From NCBI GenBank assembly GCA_038380435.1, contig JAWZYU010000011.1, forward strand, positions 83,614,501 through 83,678,500: DNA of 64,000 nt, read 5' to 3'. Positions within the stretch are counted from its first letter, which is position 1. Each line of letters starts with the position of its first letter. Below the pieces are notes generated by a model that worked only from the letters and a program-made list of their open reading frames with translations, had not been told where the DNA came from and ran no database searches. Below, one piece after another: positions 1 to 8,023 of the stretch. The position numbers and the translations under genes were made by a program. This stretch comes from Ryuthela nishihirai. Taxonomy: Eukaryota > Arthropoda > Arachnida > Araneae > Heptathelidae.

Positions 1-15
1 GAATTTTCTGAATGC

Positions 16-417
16 TCATGATGAAAACACGTCCTGCACAGTACAGTGTCTCTTCACTTTATGAACCTTGGGATGCTGACGACGACGTTTTATTCCTTTC
101 CCTCCCTGCAGCTTTGAACTGGCACGCTGCAAGAGGTCGGCACCCGCTTCACGGAGCCCCGCTTTGGCTGCAGATTGTAAGTTTTGCCCCTGGGACATCT
201 CTGAAACGAACCGTAGCCCACCCTTACGTAGGGTGGACAGCGCAGGTCGTACGAGAGGGCGTACGAGAGGGCTGATGAAACGTCCGATCCTAGCAAAGAT
301 GCTTCCTAGCCCGTCGCCTCACTGATAACGAGGACCACGGAACACACCCTTCCCCGTTTGGCTCTTGTAGTAACTCACGTAGGCATCTGCAGAAGGGGGA
401 ACGAATTTAACCCTCAT
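16..417 (-). pseudogene. Small basic Polinton protein, one in-frame stop
   Basis: An ATG at 417-415 opens a frame of about 133 codons that ends in TGA just left of position 16. It overlaps the end of the preceding gene by 11 nt. The N-terminal part is tyrosine-rich (VSYYKSQTGKGVFRGPRYQ). After that comes a glycine-rich GLGSIFARIGR stretch, a helical segment with many Ala/Leu, and a strongly basic tail (GIKRRRQHPKVHKVKR) ending VQDVFSS. This arrangement (GLGS motif, amphipathic helix, basic tail, VxDxF end) is shared by small basic proteins of Polinton/adintovirus elements; a virion core or membrane-active role is possible but inferred. A TGA at 321-319 breaks the frame after residue 32, immediately before the GLGS motif. 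Confidence 0.6.
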
Positions 418-1450
418 GGCGGAAATGTAACTTGACTAAAACTTTACCGAATTTAAAATGCAGAGGTTCTCCGGTGTCGGTACGAAGGAAGATTCTCACA
501 CTCTCGAAACTGTTCCTTGCAAGGGGGTAGTAATCAGGCTGTTGATACACTGCAACAATGGCTTCATTATTACTGGTTCTGACGGCGGGGTTCACGACAC
601 GCAACAGTTCGCCGTGAGTATCACCTAACAACTGAGGCGCAATCAGGTCTGAATACAAATAAATACCATACATTCCTCTGTTCATATCGATGGGATAGTC
701 ACCCAGGACTTTATTCAGTGGTATATCTAATTTAGTAATTCCTAGCATTTCTCCTAATCCAGGGTTCGATCGAGGAAATTTAATGTAATGCGACTTGTCT
801 GTATCCATCAATACGGTGTGATCTGCCTGTTGCTTGAAACGGTAAGCTTTTCTCAGCCTGTAGGGTAACATCTGATTCATTGCATCGAATAATGATTCGG
901 CAGTTTCGTATCATCCGTGGGGTATCTTTCGTTCTTGGAAACTACCTGGAGGGATCACGTAGAAATAACACTCGTCATCTATGTCGAACGTTGGTGTATT
1001 GCAAAGTTTGCTGGCAAATCGTTGGTGGAAGGGTTTGTCAACTGCACCCTCCCCGATACACAGAAGTTTACCGAAATTCGTTTTAGGAAACATCAGTCCG
1101 TACCCCTCACTCGGTTTGAATACCCAGTAACCACCGTTATAGGAAACTATTATTTCTTTGGGGTGCTGTGTGGTGAGGAGAGACAACAGCTCCATTCGAG
1201 TTATTTTATCTGGTTTAAGTTTGATTTTCCTGTATTCTTCAGGGATGGCGGGGGCGTAATATTCATATGTGTCGTTAGAACCGTCCACATTGTACCAGCT
1301 CACCGGTAAGTGAACTTCTGCTAGTCCCACTTTCCATTTTCCTCTCAGTCTTAGGGGTTGTGCCAGACGGACTGTGAAATCAGTCTGCGAATTGTTTGGA
1401 TAAATATTCTGACTAGCCGTGGAGGGAAGAGTCAGGTAGAAACTACCCAT
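407..1450 (-). pseudogene. Polinton capsid-type conserved protein, frameshifted
   Basis: Two adjoining frames make one gene. The first (1450 to 911) begins MGSFYLTLPSTASQNIYPNN and contains WKVGLAEVHLPVSWYNV. The second (upstream of 880, to 407) contains RGMYGIYLYSDLIAPQLLGD and ends GEPLHFKFGKVLVKLHFRH. Both blocks are hallmarks of one conserved protein found in animal Polintons/adintoviruses; a structural role in the particle is likely but I cannot assign major, minor or other capsid class from sequence alone. The frames differ by one nucleotide and switch between about 905 and 920. The start overlaps the integrase stop region by 19 nt (1432-1450), as expected for the dense viral layout. 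No other break is visible. Confidence 0.65.
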
Positions 1451-2496
1451 TTTTTAGGGATCCAGGAAGGTTTGGGATATCCGCGAAATTTGACCAGTGC
1501 CTTTTGACCTTTTCTCTCGATTATTTTCTCAACCGTGTAAAGTTCGGGTTCTGTCACTTTTTGAAGCTCCGATTTATAGAATGTGCCTTTCAACACTTCT
1601 CCCTCAGAATCCCTTATGACATACACAGGGGGCTGCCGTTGTAATACCTTGTCGACTATAAATATTTCTTCGGTCCACAAATGTGTACCTACCTTCTTGA
1701 AGGGCGCTTTTACACTGGCTAGTCGAACTGTGTCACCTTCTTTAAATGCTGGTTTTTCTTGTACTACACTCGGATTGCGGTAGAGTCGAACCCACACGAC
1801 GTCTTCATTGCGTAAGGTCACGTCCTTGGGGGCCATATCGTGTGCACTGTGAACGGTGGCATTGTATCCCCTTACAACACGCTGCAGCACGTCCAGGTAG
1901 TGGTAGGTATTGTTGCGTGTATAATATCTCCCCAGTCTCTCGCGTAGGGTACGATTCCATCTCTCCACCAAAGCTGCTTTTTTGTCGGAGTATGTAGCAA
2001 AGAACCGAATACCTTTCTTTTTCAGGAATTTCTGGAACACTCTGTTGGTAAATTCCATACCCTGATCCGTATTTAAATTCATTGGGGATCGAACCTTGGA
2101 AAGGATTTTTTTGAAAGCTGAGACCATTTCTTTCCCCGTTTTAGCCTTCATGGCCAGCGCCCAATCGTATCTCGAGAACACATCGATGACTGTTAATATG
2201 TAGCGATACCCGTCATTGAAGCGAGTTAGATTTTTCACGACCATGAGATCGGCTTGCCATTGTTCGTCTAACCCTGTGACGTAAACTTTGTTACGAGGGA
2301 ACTTTCTGCGAACAGGTTTATGTAACGTGTAGGCAGGCTGCTTTTCTAACCATTCTCGGACGAGTTTGAGTGGCAGTCCCGTATTCTGTGCTAACTTTTT
2401 TACACTACCGAATCCTCTTTCGGGGTCGAAATAATGGGACTCCAAAGTTTTGTTTTCTGCTGCACCCAGACGTCGTACCCCACCAGGTTTTGCCAT
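1432..2496 (-). CDS. Polinton integrase with C-terminal chromodomain, intact
   Basis: A full 354-residue frame. The N-terminal region (residues 20-75) has YFDPERGFGSVKKL and PAYTLHKPVRRKFPRN, typical of Polinton integrases. The RNase H-fold core follows, with candidate catalytic residues D83 (in EQWQADL), D144 (in LNTDQGMEF) and E178 (in AALVERWNR), the last two about 34 residues apart as in DDE integrases. An SH3-like segment spans roughly 245-315. A chromodomain ends the protein (about 320-350: YTVEKIIERKGQKALVKFRG...WIPKKW). The family inserts the element DNA and makes 6-bp target duplications; the chromodomain may direct insertion to marked chromatin. It is the longest undamaged gene here. 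Its first 97 nt overlap the ORF at 2400-2726, so the true start could be slightly downstream. Relatives include the worm transposon-derived protein F54H12.3. Confidence 0.9.
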   Translation of the reverse strand: MAKPGGVRRLGAAENKTLESHYFDPERGFGSVKKLAQNTGLPLKLVREWLEKQPAYTLHKPVRRKFPRNKVYVTGLDEQWQADLMVVKNLTRFNDGYRYILTVIDVFSRYDWALAMKAKTGKEMVSAFKKILSKVRSPMNLNTDQGMEFTNRVFQKFLKKKGIRFFATYSDKKAALVERWNRTLRERLGRYYTRNNTYHYLDVLQRVVRGYNATVHSAHDMAPKDVTLRNEDVVWVRLYRNPSVVQEKPAFKEGDTVRLASVKAPFKKVGTHLWTEEIFIVDKVLQRQPPVYVIRDSEGEVLKGTFYKSELQKVTEPELYTVEKIIERKGQKALVKFRGYPKPSWIPKKWVVST

Positions 2497-2726
2497 TGAT
2501 GTAGTGAAAGTGTAACACCTGTCACTGTAGGAACGTCACCTATAAACTGTCTGATATCCACTGTTAAGTTACACACACGAATTTTGTATTCTCCGTCTAA
2601 GGCTTTTGACTCCCCACACTGAATATTTTTACTAGGAGCTACAAGTTCTAATACAAGTAAGGCTATCTTTAACAATGTCACGATTACACTACCCACACTA
2701 GCTAACACCTTCTTTCTCCTATCCAT
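2400..2726 (-). CDS. Small PC4-like protein with N-terminal hydrophobic segment
   Basis: A 108-residue ORF just upstream of, and overlapping, the integrase. Residues 2-6 are basic (DRRKK), followed by a hydrophobic run (VIVTLLKIALLVLELVA) that could be a membrane anchor or signal peptide. The middle, about residues 46-82, reads as a short beta strand (YKIRVCNLTVDIRQF) followed by PTVTGVTLSLHQWQNLV. The P-T-x-x-G-V-T-L-S-x-x-x-W-x-x-L pattern matches the core of the PC4/p15 coactivator single-strand-DNA-binding fold and is shared with the gene at 2782-3520. A nucleic-acid-binding role is therefore inferred; the hydrophobic start is unusual for it. The tail is encoded in a second frame over the integrase start and may be unconserved. 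A TATA-like box lies about 40 nt upstream. Confidence 0.5.
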   Translation of the reverse strand: MDRRKKVLASVGSVIVTLLKIALLVLELVAPSKNIQCGESKALDGEYKIRVCNLTVDIRQFIGDVPTVTGVTLSLHQWQNLVGYDVWVQQKTKLWSPIISTPKEDSVV

Positions 2727-2765
2727 ACCAAGACTAAAATGACATAGGATGAAAAGACAGACACA

Positions 2766-2773
2766 ATATATAA
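2766..2773 (-). promoter_or_regulatory. TATA box before the 2726 gene
   Basis: On the minus strand the sequence reads CCTTATATATTGTG, about 40 nt upstream of the ATG at 2726 and just after the stop of the upstream gene. Position and sequence suit a core promoter for the PC4-like/integrase pair. Confidence 0.5.
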
Positions 2774-2781
2774 GGTTACAA

Positions 2782-3520
2782 TTATTTATTTAATTTATAC
2801 ATTTCATTTTTTGCCTCGTCGACAATGGCATTATATTTTAGATTGCAAACAAAACCAGAATCTACAAAATTCAATAGACCTCGCTTCCAGGCCGTATCCA
2901 CAAATACCTGTGCTAGACCATTAATGTCCAAGTCACCAGACCACCCTATGATGGTCGGTATTTTTTCTTCGGGTTGCAGTCCATCTAACGGTATCACACG
3001 CATAAGTTCTTGCTGAAAAATATTCACCAGCAGCGGATAAACACAATCGGGACCGTCGAAAACAGGACTCAGTAGGAAAGGACGAATGGATTCAGAATGT
3101 TCCATAATGGCTGTACGGAGTTTGTGATCTTTGGGGGTCCCACACACGTTGTGTACAAATACAGCGTCTCACCACATGGAACTGTAGAGTTCTCTGGTCT
3201 GCAGATTCTTTGATGAAGTCGACACAGCGTTCACCACCTCCAGTGCGATACATGTAGGCACGTAAACCGTGCATCACATACCATGTCTGTTGATCGGGAC
3301 CGATTTTCACTTGGTCCTCTATGTGGGGTACCGCGGCACACAAAGCCTCCCATTCAGGTATGGAGAGGGTAACCCCTGCTGGTGTAGGGTAGATGAGTTC
3401 ACCATTTTCATATTTCTTGTAGCGGCGTACGTGCACAGAAAACTTATTTTTGAACAGTGAGGGCACGACGTACACATCTTCACCGAGACACCACGCATCA
3501 GGATTGCTAGGCTGCATCAT
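2782..3520 (-). pseudogene. PC4-like single-strand-DNA-binding-type protein, frameshifted
   Basis: The first ATG (3520) opens a frame whose residues about 27-60 read FSVHVRRYKKY...PTPAGVTLSIPEWEAL. This closely fits the PC4/p15 domain (a curved sheet plus helix that binds single-stranded DNA). Near 3165-3175 the reading must change by one nucleotide: the upstream frame runs on into low-sense sequence while a second frame (3147 to 2782) continues smoothly with CGTPKDHKLRTAIMEHSES and a long conserved-looking C-terminal part. About 245 codons in total. PC4-type proteins occur in various DNA viruses and could act in genome replication or transcription; this is inference from the fold. A TATA-like TTAAATA lies at about 3551-3557 upstream. 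Confidence 0.6.
2785..2790 (-). terminator. AATAAA directly preceding the stop codon
   Basis: The last codons of the PC4-like gene are AAT AAA TAA, so the polyadenylation hexamer is encoded by the final two sense codons. The next gene's TATA box begins about 10 nt further on. This is extreme compaction of 3' end and promoter. Confidence 0.5.
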
Positions 3521-3586
3521 GAACAATGCGGCACAGAGTGCTCTCTCCCTATTTAACTAAAGAGCAGCACCACCTGAGACGACCAA

Positions 3587-4106
3587 TCAGGAACGAGTTG
3601 ATAAGCCAGTGTTTGTTGATTCATGTTCTCGACGATCGATCCATCCGAAGAAAGCAGCTGTTTCTGCTAAAGAGCAGTGGACGTCCTCTCCGGTGTGATA
3701 TCCGCATTCGAACTCGGAAACTTTGGGGAGATCACAATATTTGGGGCAGCCGTAAAGTTCGAGATTAACACTGGGAAGATTTAATTGTTCCAATAGAATT
3801 CTTTCCACAGTACCTCCTTTGTAACCCACCACAGTAGCTTCTTCAGTACGTGCAAGTTTGTAAACATATTTCACGATGTTAGGGACGTGATCTAAAGACC
3901 ACACCTTTTCTCGAGGCAGAGGATGAAAGGGTAGACCTATCACATATTTAGATACGCAGTTGGCTGTCCTTCTGTCTTTTACTGTCAAAGGTTGGTGCTG
4001 TCGAAGAGATTTTCCCATTCAGAGTTGCATATCCGAGTTCACGCACTAGGAAACGACCATTTACACGGAAACCGTCGAGGTCTAGAACCATACAGATGTT
4101 TTGCAT
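3587..4106 (-). pseudogene. Polinton-associated exonuclease-like (RNase H-fold?) protein, frameshifted
   Basis: The first ATG is at 4106 (or 4094). The N-terminal part reads MVLDLDGFRVNGRFLVRELGY. The frame changes by one nucleotide somewhere in 3975-4015, and the second frame continues with KDRRTANCVSKYVIGLPFHP, a VVGYKGGTVERILLEQL block, and a cysteine/histidine end (YGCPKYCD ... GEDVHCSLAETAAFFGWI). The D-x-D near the start, the G-x-x-x-E block and the late H-C-x-L-A-E motif are laid out like acidic residues of DEDD-type 3'-5' exonucleases/RNase H folds. That assignment is inference; what is firm is that the two frames belong to one gene of about 170 codons that sits next to PC4-like genes in this element. 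Confidence 0.5.
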
Positions 4107-4157
4107 AGTTCGAGTATCTGGAGACAAAAACACTTGACGTCTTCACACAGGCAGGGT

Positions 4158-4496
4158 CTACAGACGTCTCTGTCGTTTACGCCTCAGCGCCTGCACAACA
4201 CTCTGCGGTAGTCCCGGGGGCCAGGTTTCGGGTGGCTTCATCACCAGAGGTCGTCGCAGCCTTCGAGGGGGTGGCGGGGTAGTGTTGTCCACGAGAACGG
4301 CCTGTAGCATCGGACCACCAATCCCAGGTCACGGCAACATCTTAATAGTGACGGCAGGAGGCGGCGGCGGCGGTGGTGGAGGTGGATGTACAATCACAGG
4401 CCCCCGATACACATAACGACGTTCTCGGAATGGGTAGCACGGTGGATCGGACTCGTACCCCGAGTCCTCGTCACTCAGCCACATATCAAAATCCAT
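4158..4496 (-). pseudogene. Acidic/proline-rich small ORF with in-frame stop
   Basis: An ATG at 4496 follows a TATA box by about 55 nt and opens a frame of 113 codons ending TAG at 4158. Residues 1-20 are acidic and aromatic (MDFDMWLSDEDSGYESDPPC). Residues 38-47 are ten consecutive prolines. The second half is rich in Pro and Arg, ending in a basic tail (VVQALRRKRQRRL). A TGA at 4331-4329 interrupts the frame at codon 56, right after the proline run. It is the gene nearest the terminus, hence possibly the earliest transcribed. No family is recognised. The DSGYES segment (residues 11-16) fits the DSGxxS phosphodegron consensus; see findings. It is too short for automatic ORF listing because of the stop. 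Confidence 0.45.
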
Positions 4497-4549
4497 GTCG
4501 ACACCCGTAACCTGTAGCTCAGAATAAAAGTCAAACCTTTTTTCAGCGG

Positions 4550-4556
4550 TTATATA
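4550..4556 (-). promoter_or_regulatory. TATA box for the terminal Polinton gene
   Basis: Minus-strand sequence GCTGTATATAACCGC contains TATATAA about 55 nt upstream of the ATG at 4496. A start of transcription near 4520 would be expected. Confidence 0.6.
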
Positions 4557-4741
4557 CAGCCGGAACCGTGACCTTTACACATCACCCCATCGGATAAACG
4601 CGTGACACGTAGCAAAGTACACAGCCATTCGTTCCATGCAATTATTCTGAGACTTGCATCAGCCGAATGAAGGAGTGGGGCCTTAAAATATAGGTATGGT
4701 GCTTAAATGGTCAACCAGAGGGTTTTTCATAAGGGGGAGGG

Positions 4742-4990
4742 CTTAAAATATAGGTAGGTCGACCGTGGGGTCCGAAAACGAGAAATTAGACTTAAAATAA
4801 AGGGGTTTTTGGGAAAATAGTACTTCTCCCTGTCAACAGATGGCGCCAGGAGGGGTTTTAATAAGGGGGACGGCTTAAAATATAGGTAGGTCGACCGGGG
4901 GGTCCAAAAACGAGAAATTAGAGTGAAAATAAAGGGTTTTTGGGAAAATAGTACTTCTCACTGTCAACAGATGGCGTCACTGAGGGTGAA
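4742..4990. repeat. 132-bp tandem repeats inside the Polinton terminus
   Basis: Two nearly identical units begin CTTAAAATATAGGTAGGTCG at 4742 and 4874 (period 132). Each contains CGAGAAATTAGA, GTTTTTGGGAAAATAGTACT and CAACAGATGGCG. A shorter first copy starts at 4682. Confidence 0.8.
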
Positions 4991-5046
4991 AGGGGGGTGA
5001 AAGGGGGGTTTAATAAAGGGGGAGGAATTATTAATTATTAATAAAG

Positions 5047-5155
5047 GGGCGTGGCCTGTTACGTATTGATTATGTAATGGTTACGTCATGTTACGTAATG
5101 TTACGTCATATGGGCGTGGCCTGTTACGTCATAGGGGCGTGGTCGATGACGTCAT
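5047..5155. promoter_or_regulatory. Cluster of CRE/ATF-like and GGGCGTGG boxes
   Basis: GGGCGTGG occurs at 5047, 5112 and 5135. TTACGTCAT or close variants occur at 5081, 5091 (TTACGTAA), 5101 and 5124, and TGACGTCAT at 5147. TGACGTCA is the canonical CREB/ATF site and GGGCGTGG is an Sp1/KLF-type box. Such motifs in a viral terminal repeat suggest promoter/enhancer and possibly origin function (inference). Confidence 0.5.
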
Positions 5156-5469
5156 AGGGGAGGAAGGCACTGTGCAAAGGGGGAACCGTACAATGGCAAC
5201 TAACTACTAACATCCCGCTAACCATTTTCTCTCCATAGGTAGTTGCAATGTGAGTAATCTCCACAGAGTTCATTCTCTTGATGACCTCAAAAAAGAATTG
5301 AAACCGTTATAAAAATTAGATATTCTCAGCTTCGAAGAGACCAGATGAACAGATAAAGGTCAGATTCTTAAATAGAATCATAAATATCTCTTTTCAGGTT
5401 GGGACGGTAAAAAGCATCTCCAAGGTGTAGGTTTGCTTCTCAGCAGAAAGGCTAGTGATGCTCTTCTAG

Positions 5470-5678
5470 GATAAATAAAAATAAATACCCCCTCAAGCAG
5501 CTGCTTGCCACAGAGGTCTGACAGGAGCCTGTCAGTTTATATGCCATAGTAGAAGGTCTGAGAGGATGGCAGGACCTCAGCAGAAAAACGACACATACCT
5601 CCATGCCTTATCCGGGGCTCGAACCCAGGTCCCGTAGATCAGTAGCCAAGCGTGCTTACCACTCGGCCACGAGACGGA
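5470..5678 (-). mobile_element. SINE1 copy (tRNA-derived)
   Basis: Read on the minus strand: a Ser/Leu-type tRNA-like head with A box TGGCCGAGTGG and B box GGTTCGAGCCC, then the family body (GCTGAGGTCCTGCCATCC, ATATAAACTGACAGGC) and the 3' end GCTGCTTGAGGGGGTATTT with an AT-rich tail. Full length. Directly beside LINE copy A. The stretch 5209-5469 to its left shows nothing recognisable. Confidence 0.85.
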
Positions 5679-5737
5679 GGAGTGCAGTAATGAAAGGTTT
5701 CTTACAGCAAAATTTCAGACAAGCGTTAATGACTTCA

Positions 5738-6650
5738 ATGTCATCTGCTGTTATGCCCACACTGAGGATGCTGATGAGGACGAGAACGATATTTTTTACG
5801 GACAACTTAAGGATATTTTGAATTCTGTCAAGAAAGGAGATATTGTCCTGGTTCCAGGTGACTTCATTGCCAAAGTTAATACTGACTCTGACCTTTGGGG
5901 AGGGGTGATAGGCCCTTTTGGTATTGGTAGCTGCAATGGCAATAGACAACGTCTTCTACAAATAAGTAAACTCAATGGATTCAGAATAACTAACACATAT
6001 TACAAACACCGCGACATACATAAGTACACATAGGTTTCACCCGATGGGCTGCATAAGAATATGATTGATTATATATTAATTAACAGCAAATGGGCTAGTT
6101 CTGTTAGGAATACCAGGGCATATAGGGGAGCTGAAAATGGATCTGAACATTACCTTGTTAAAAGTGTCTTGCAACTTAAACTTAAAAAGTGTTGTGCTGT
6201 GGTTAAAAAATTTACCTTTAATACTGAAGCTCTGAAAGACCCAGTTATAGCAAAAGCTTACCATGATAGATTACTTAGTCATTATGACAGTTATGGTTTC
6301 CTTCCTACTGAATTTGAGGATGAATGAGACCGTTACAAATAGGCTTTTTTGGAAACTAACAGTACTATTTTAAGAAAAAAAGTGATAAGGCACTTGAGCT
6401 TATTTCAGAAAGAAAGAACTGCAGAAATGTCTTTAATCGATACCCTACCTAATAGAAAGCATTACAGAGAGCTTAATAAACGTATAAAGGATCGGTTAGC
6501 TGCTGACAAAAATCTTTGGATTGATGACTTGGAAGAAAAAGCCGAGGAAGCAGTTAGACAGCACAACAGCAGAGAGCTGTACCAGATAGTTAATGTTTTG
6601 TGTGGTAGAAAACGTACAGGTATACAGGGATTGAAGGATGAACAAGGTTA
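5738..6650 (+). pseudogene. LINE A endonuclease and linker region, degraded
   Basis: Fragments in one family frame carry VCCYA-like start (mutated), LKDILNSVKKGDIVLVPGDF, SPDGLHKNMIDYILIN and the last APE motif as SEHYLV. In other copies these read GDFNAKV and SDHYLV, so the catalytic Asn (GDFN to GDFI) and Asp (SDH to SEH) are lost here. A TAG at about 6031-6033 and several frame changes further disable it. The linker (NSREPYQIVNVL-like) runs to about 6650. Confidence 0.75.
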
Positions 6651-7227
6651 GGTTATAGAAGATGAGGATTTTATCATGGGTAGGTGGGCTGAGCATTTCA
6701 CTGATATTCTAAACAATGTGGTTAGTTCTACTCCCATTGTTTGAAATGATGGTAGAATAATTCCTGGCTTTAATGTTCACCCTATAGCAGAGTCTGAAGT
6801 TATTTTGGCTGTTTCTCAACTTAAACTACATAAATCTCTAGTGGTAGATGAAATTACTACGGAAATGCTTAGAGATGGAAAGGTTTCAATTACCAAATGG
6901 ATGACTGAAATTTTGAAAATCTTTTATGATAAAGAAGTGGTTATTAGCCGTTATTATCGCTGTTTTTAAAAACGGTGATTGTAGTTCTTGTGATAACTAT
7001 AGGGATACCAACCTACTTTGTGTTCCAAGTAAAGTTATTTGCATGATTGTGCTTAATAGAATTAAGAATCTGGTTGACAGGCAATTGATGATCAATGTGG
7101 ATTCGGAAGTCGTAGGGGATGTTTAGATCAGATATTTTCACTCAGGCAGATTCTTGAGAAATGTTTAGAGTCTCAGACACCTTTGGTGGCTAGCTCTTGA
7201 TTTCAGAAAGGCTTTGGATTCTCTTGG

Positions 7228-7606
7228 GGTTGGGTTGGATTGTTTTACCTCTGAGGGGCACTTTTTTGCACACCATGGGATAAATGGCCAGGTCACATGA
7301 ACCCCGAAGGCTCAGAGAAGATTGGGGGAACGCACCCACTTGAACAGCTGTTGGGAGACAGAATGGTAGCCTCCCGTCAAGGCCATCCAGCGAGTTCTTT
7401 AACGTGCAAAGGATATGGGTCTCCCGCACACGGGGCCACGGCTTAACGCCCCATCCGACGGACGGAGGTGTTTCCAAGCCCATCGGTGTCCCCTATTGAC
7501 CGTGGGCAGGACAGGGAATTTTGCGGTGAAAAATCTCGATGCTGACTCAGCTGGGACTCGAACTTGGGAGCTACAGATTGCGAGCGTGGCGCACTACCGA
7601 CTGAGT
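7228..7606 (-). mobile_element. SINE2 copy inserted in LINE A
   Basis: Minus orientation. The 3' body end (AGAGGTAAAACAATCCAACC) is at the left, the core (GGACGGAGG..., GTTAAAGAACTCGC) in the middle and the tRNA-like head at the right (GACTCAGTCGGTAGTGCGCC on the minus strand, B box CAAGTTCGAGTCCCAGC). LINE sequence stops in the motif for AFDS and resumes at GAGTCGTGTGTGAGAGTT, so insertion was accompanied by loss of about 100 nt of LINE. Confidence 0.85.
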
Positions 7607-7692
7607 CGTGTGTGAGAGTTGGTAAGGCCTGTAGCAATTGGTTTAGCATTGCCTGTGGTGTTCGACAAGGATGCATTTTGCCCCCTTTTCTC

Positions 7693-7696
<4 letters not shown>

Positions 7697-7724
<28 letters not shown>

Positions 7725-7758
7725 CATACATACATACATACATACATACATACATACA
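7697..7758. repeat. (CATA)n microsatellite
   Basis: About 15 uninterrupted CATA units between LINE A and the inverted LINE piece. On the minus strand it directly follows the LINE 3' end and may be its microsatellite tail. Confidence 0.95.
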
Positions 7759-7968
7759 AAATCCTCATGCAGTTATGGGCTACGGAGGTCCAACCAGACT
7801 GTGTAATTTTCCTCTCCAGATGTGTCTCTTTTTAACTACAGTTGTCAGGCCAATTTTAGCAAGGTCCTGTTTGACATTGTCTGCCCATTGCATCCTAGGT
7901 CTCCCCCTTTTTCTGTAACTCTTAGGCACACTGTTATAATCCTCTTTGCCAATCTGCAGCAATTAGTG
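7759..7968 (-). mobile_element. Inverted LINE 3'-end fragment nested in LINE A
   Basis: Minus-strand frame 7962 to 7780 contains YRKRGRPRMQWADNVKQDL and ends LVGPP, the C-terminus of the same LINE family. The 3' end is CCCATAACTGCATGAGGATT and then the (TATG)n run. LINE A sequence (RT region before the YADD motif) resumes right after it at about 7969. Confidence 0.8.
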
Positions 7969-8023
7969 TGCTTATTAATTATGTTATGAGAAATTCGTTG
8001 CAAGGGAAAGATTTTGGTCTTAA

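Larger units (their letters stand above)
1..5208 (-). mobile_element. Polinton/Maverick (adintovirus-like) element, right-hand part
   Basis: Seven minus-strand ORFs are packed end to end with short overlaps. The set includes a retroviral-type integrase with a chromodomain, a capsid-type conserved protein and a small basic protein, which is a typical Polinton/Maverick complement. The right end is a repeat-rich terminus finishing near ...CTACT at 5204-5208, consistent with the AG...TC-type ends known for Polintons. The left part (protease, ATPase, capsid and PolB genes would be expected) lies outside the window. Five of the seven genes have one visible break each (in-frame TGA at 319-321 and 4329-4331; frame changes near 905-920, 3165-3175 and 3975-4015), so this copy cannot make the full protein set. 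It is an old virus-like element fixed in the host genome. Confidence 0.85.
4680..5208. repeat. Polinton terminal repeat region (right end)
   Basis: Non-coding, G-rich on the plus strand. From the inside outward it holds tandem repeats (4682-4990), a G-run/AT-rich block (taattattaattattaat at about 5025), a dense cluster of TTACGT and GGGCGTGG boxes (5047-5155) and a final segment ending CTACT at 5204-5208. The same order of elements recurs at 53990-54493. The matching inverted left copy would lie outside the window, so the inverted-repeat nature is inferred. Confidence 0.65.

Noticed and set aside
12..275. Plus-strand ORF of 87 codons
   Set aside because: Antisense shadow of the Polinton basic protein gene.
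917..1309. Plus-strand ORF of 130 codons
   Set aside because: Antisense shadow of the capsid-type gene.
7443..7751. Open frame with repeated MYVC
   Set aside because: It is the (CATA)n microsatellite read on the minus strand.
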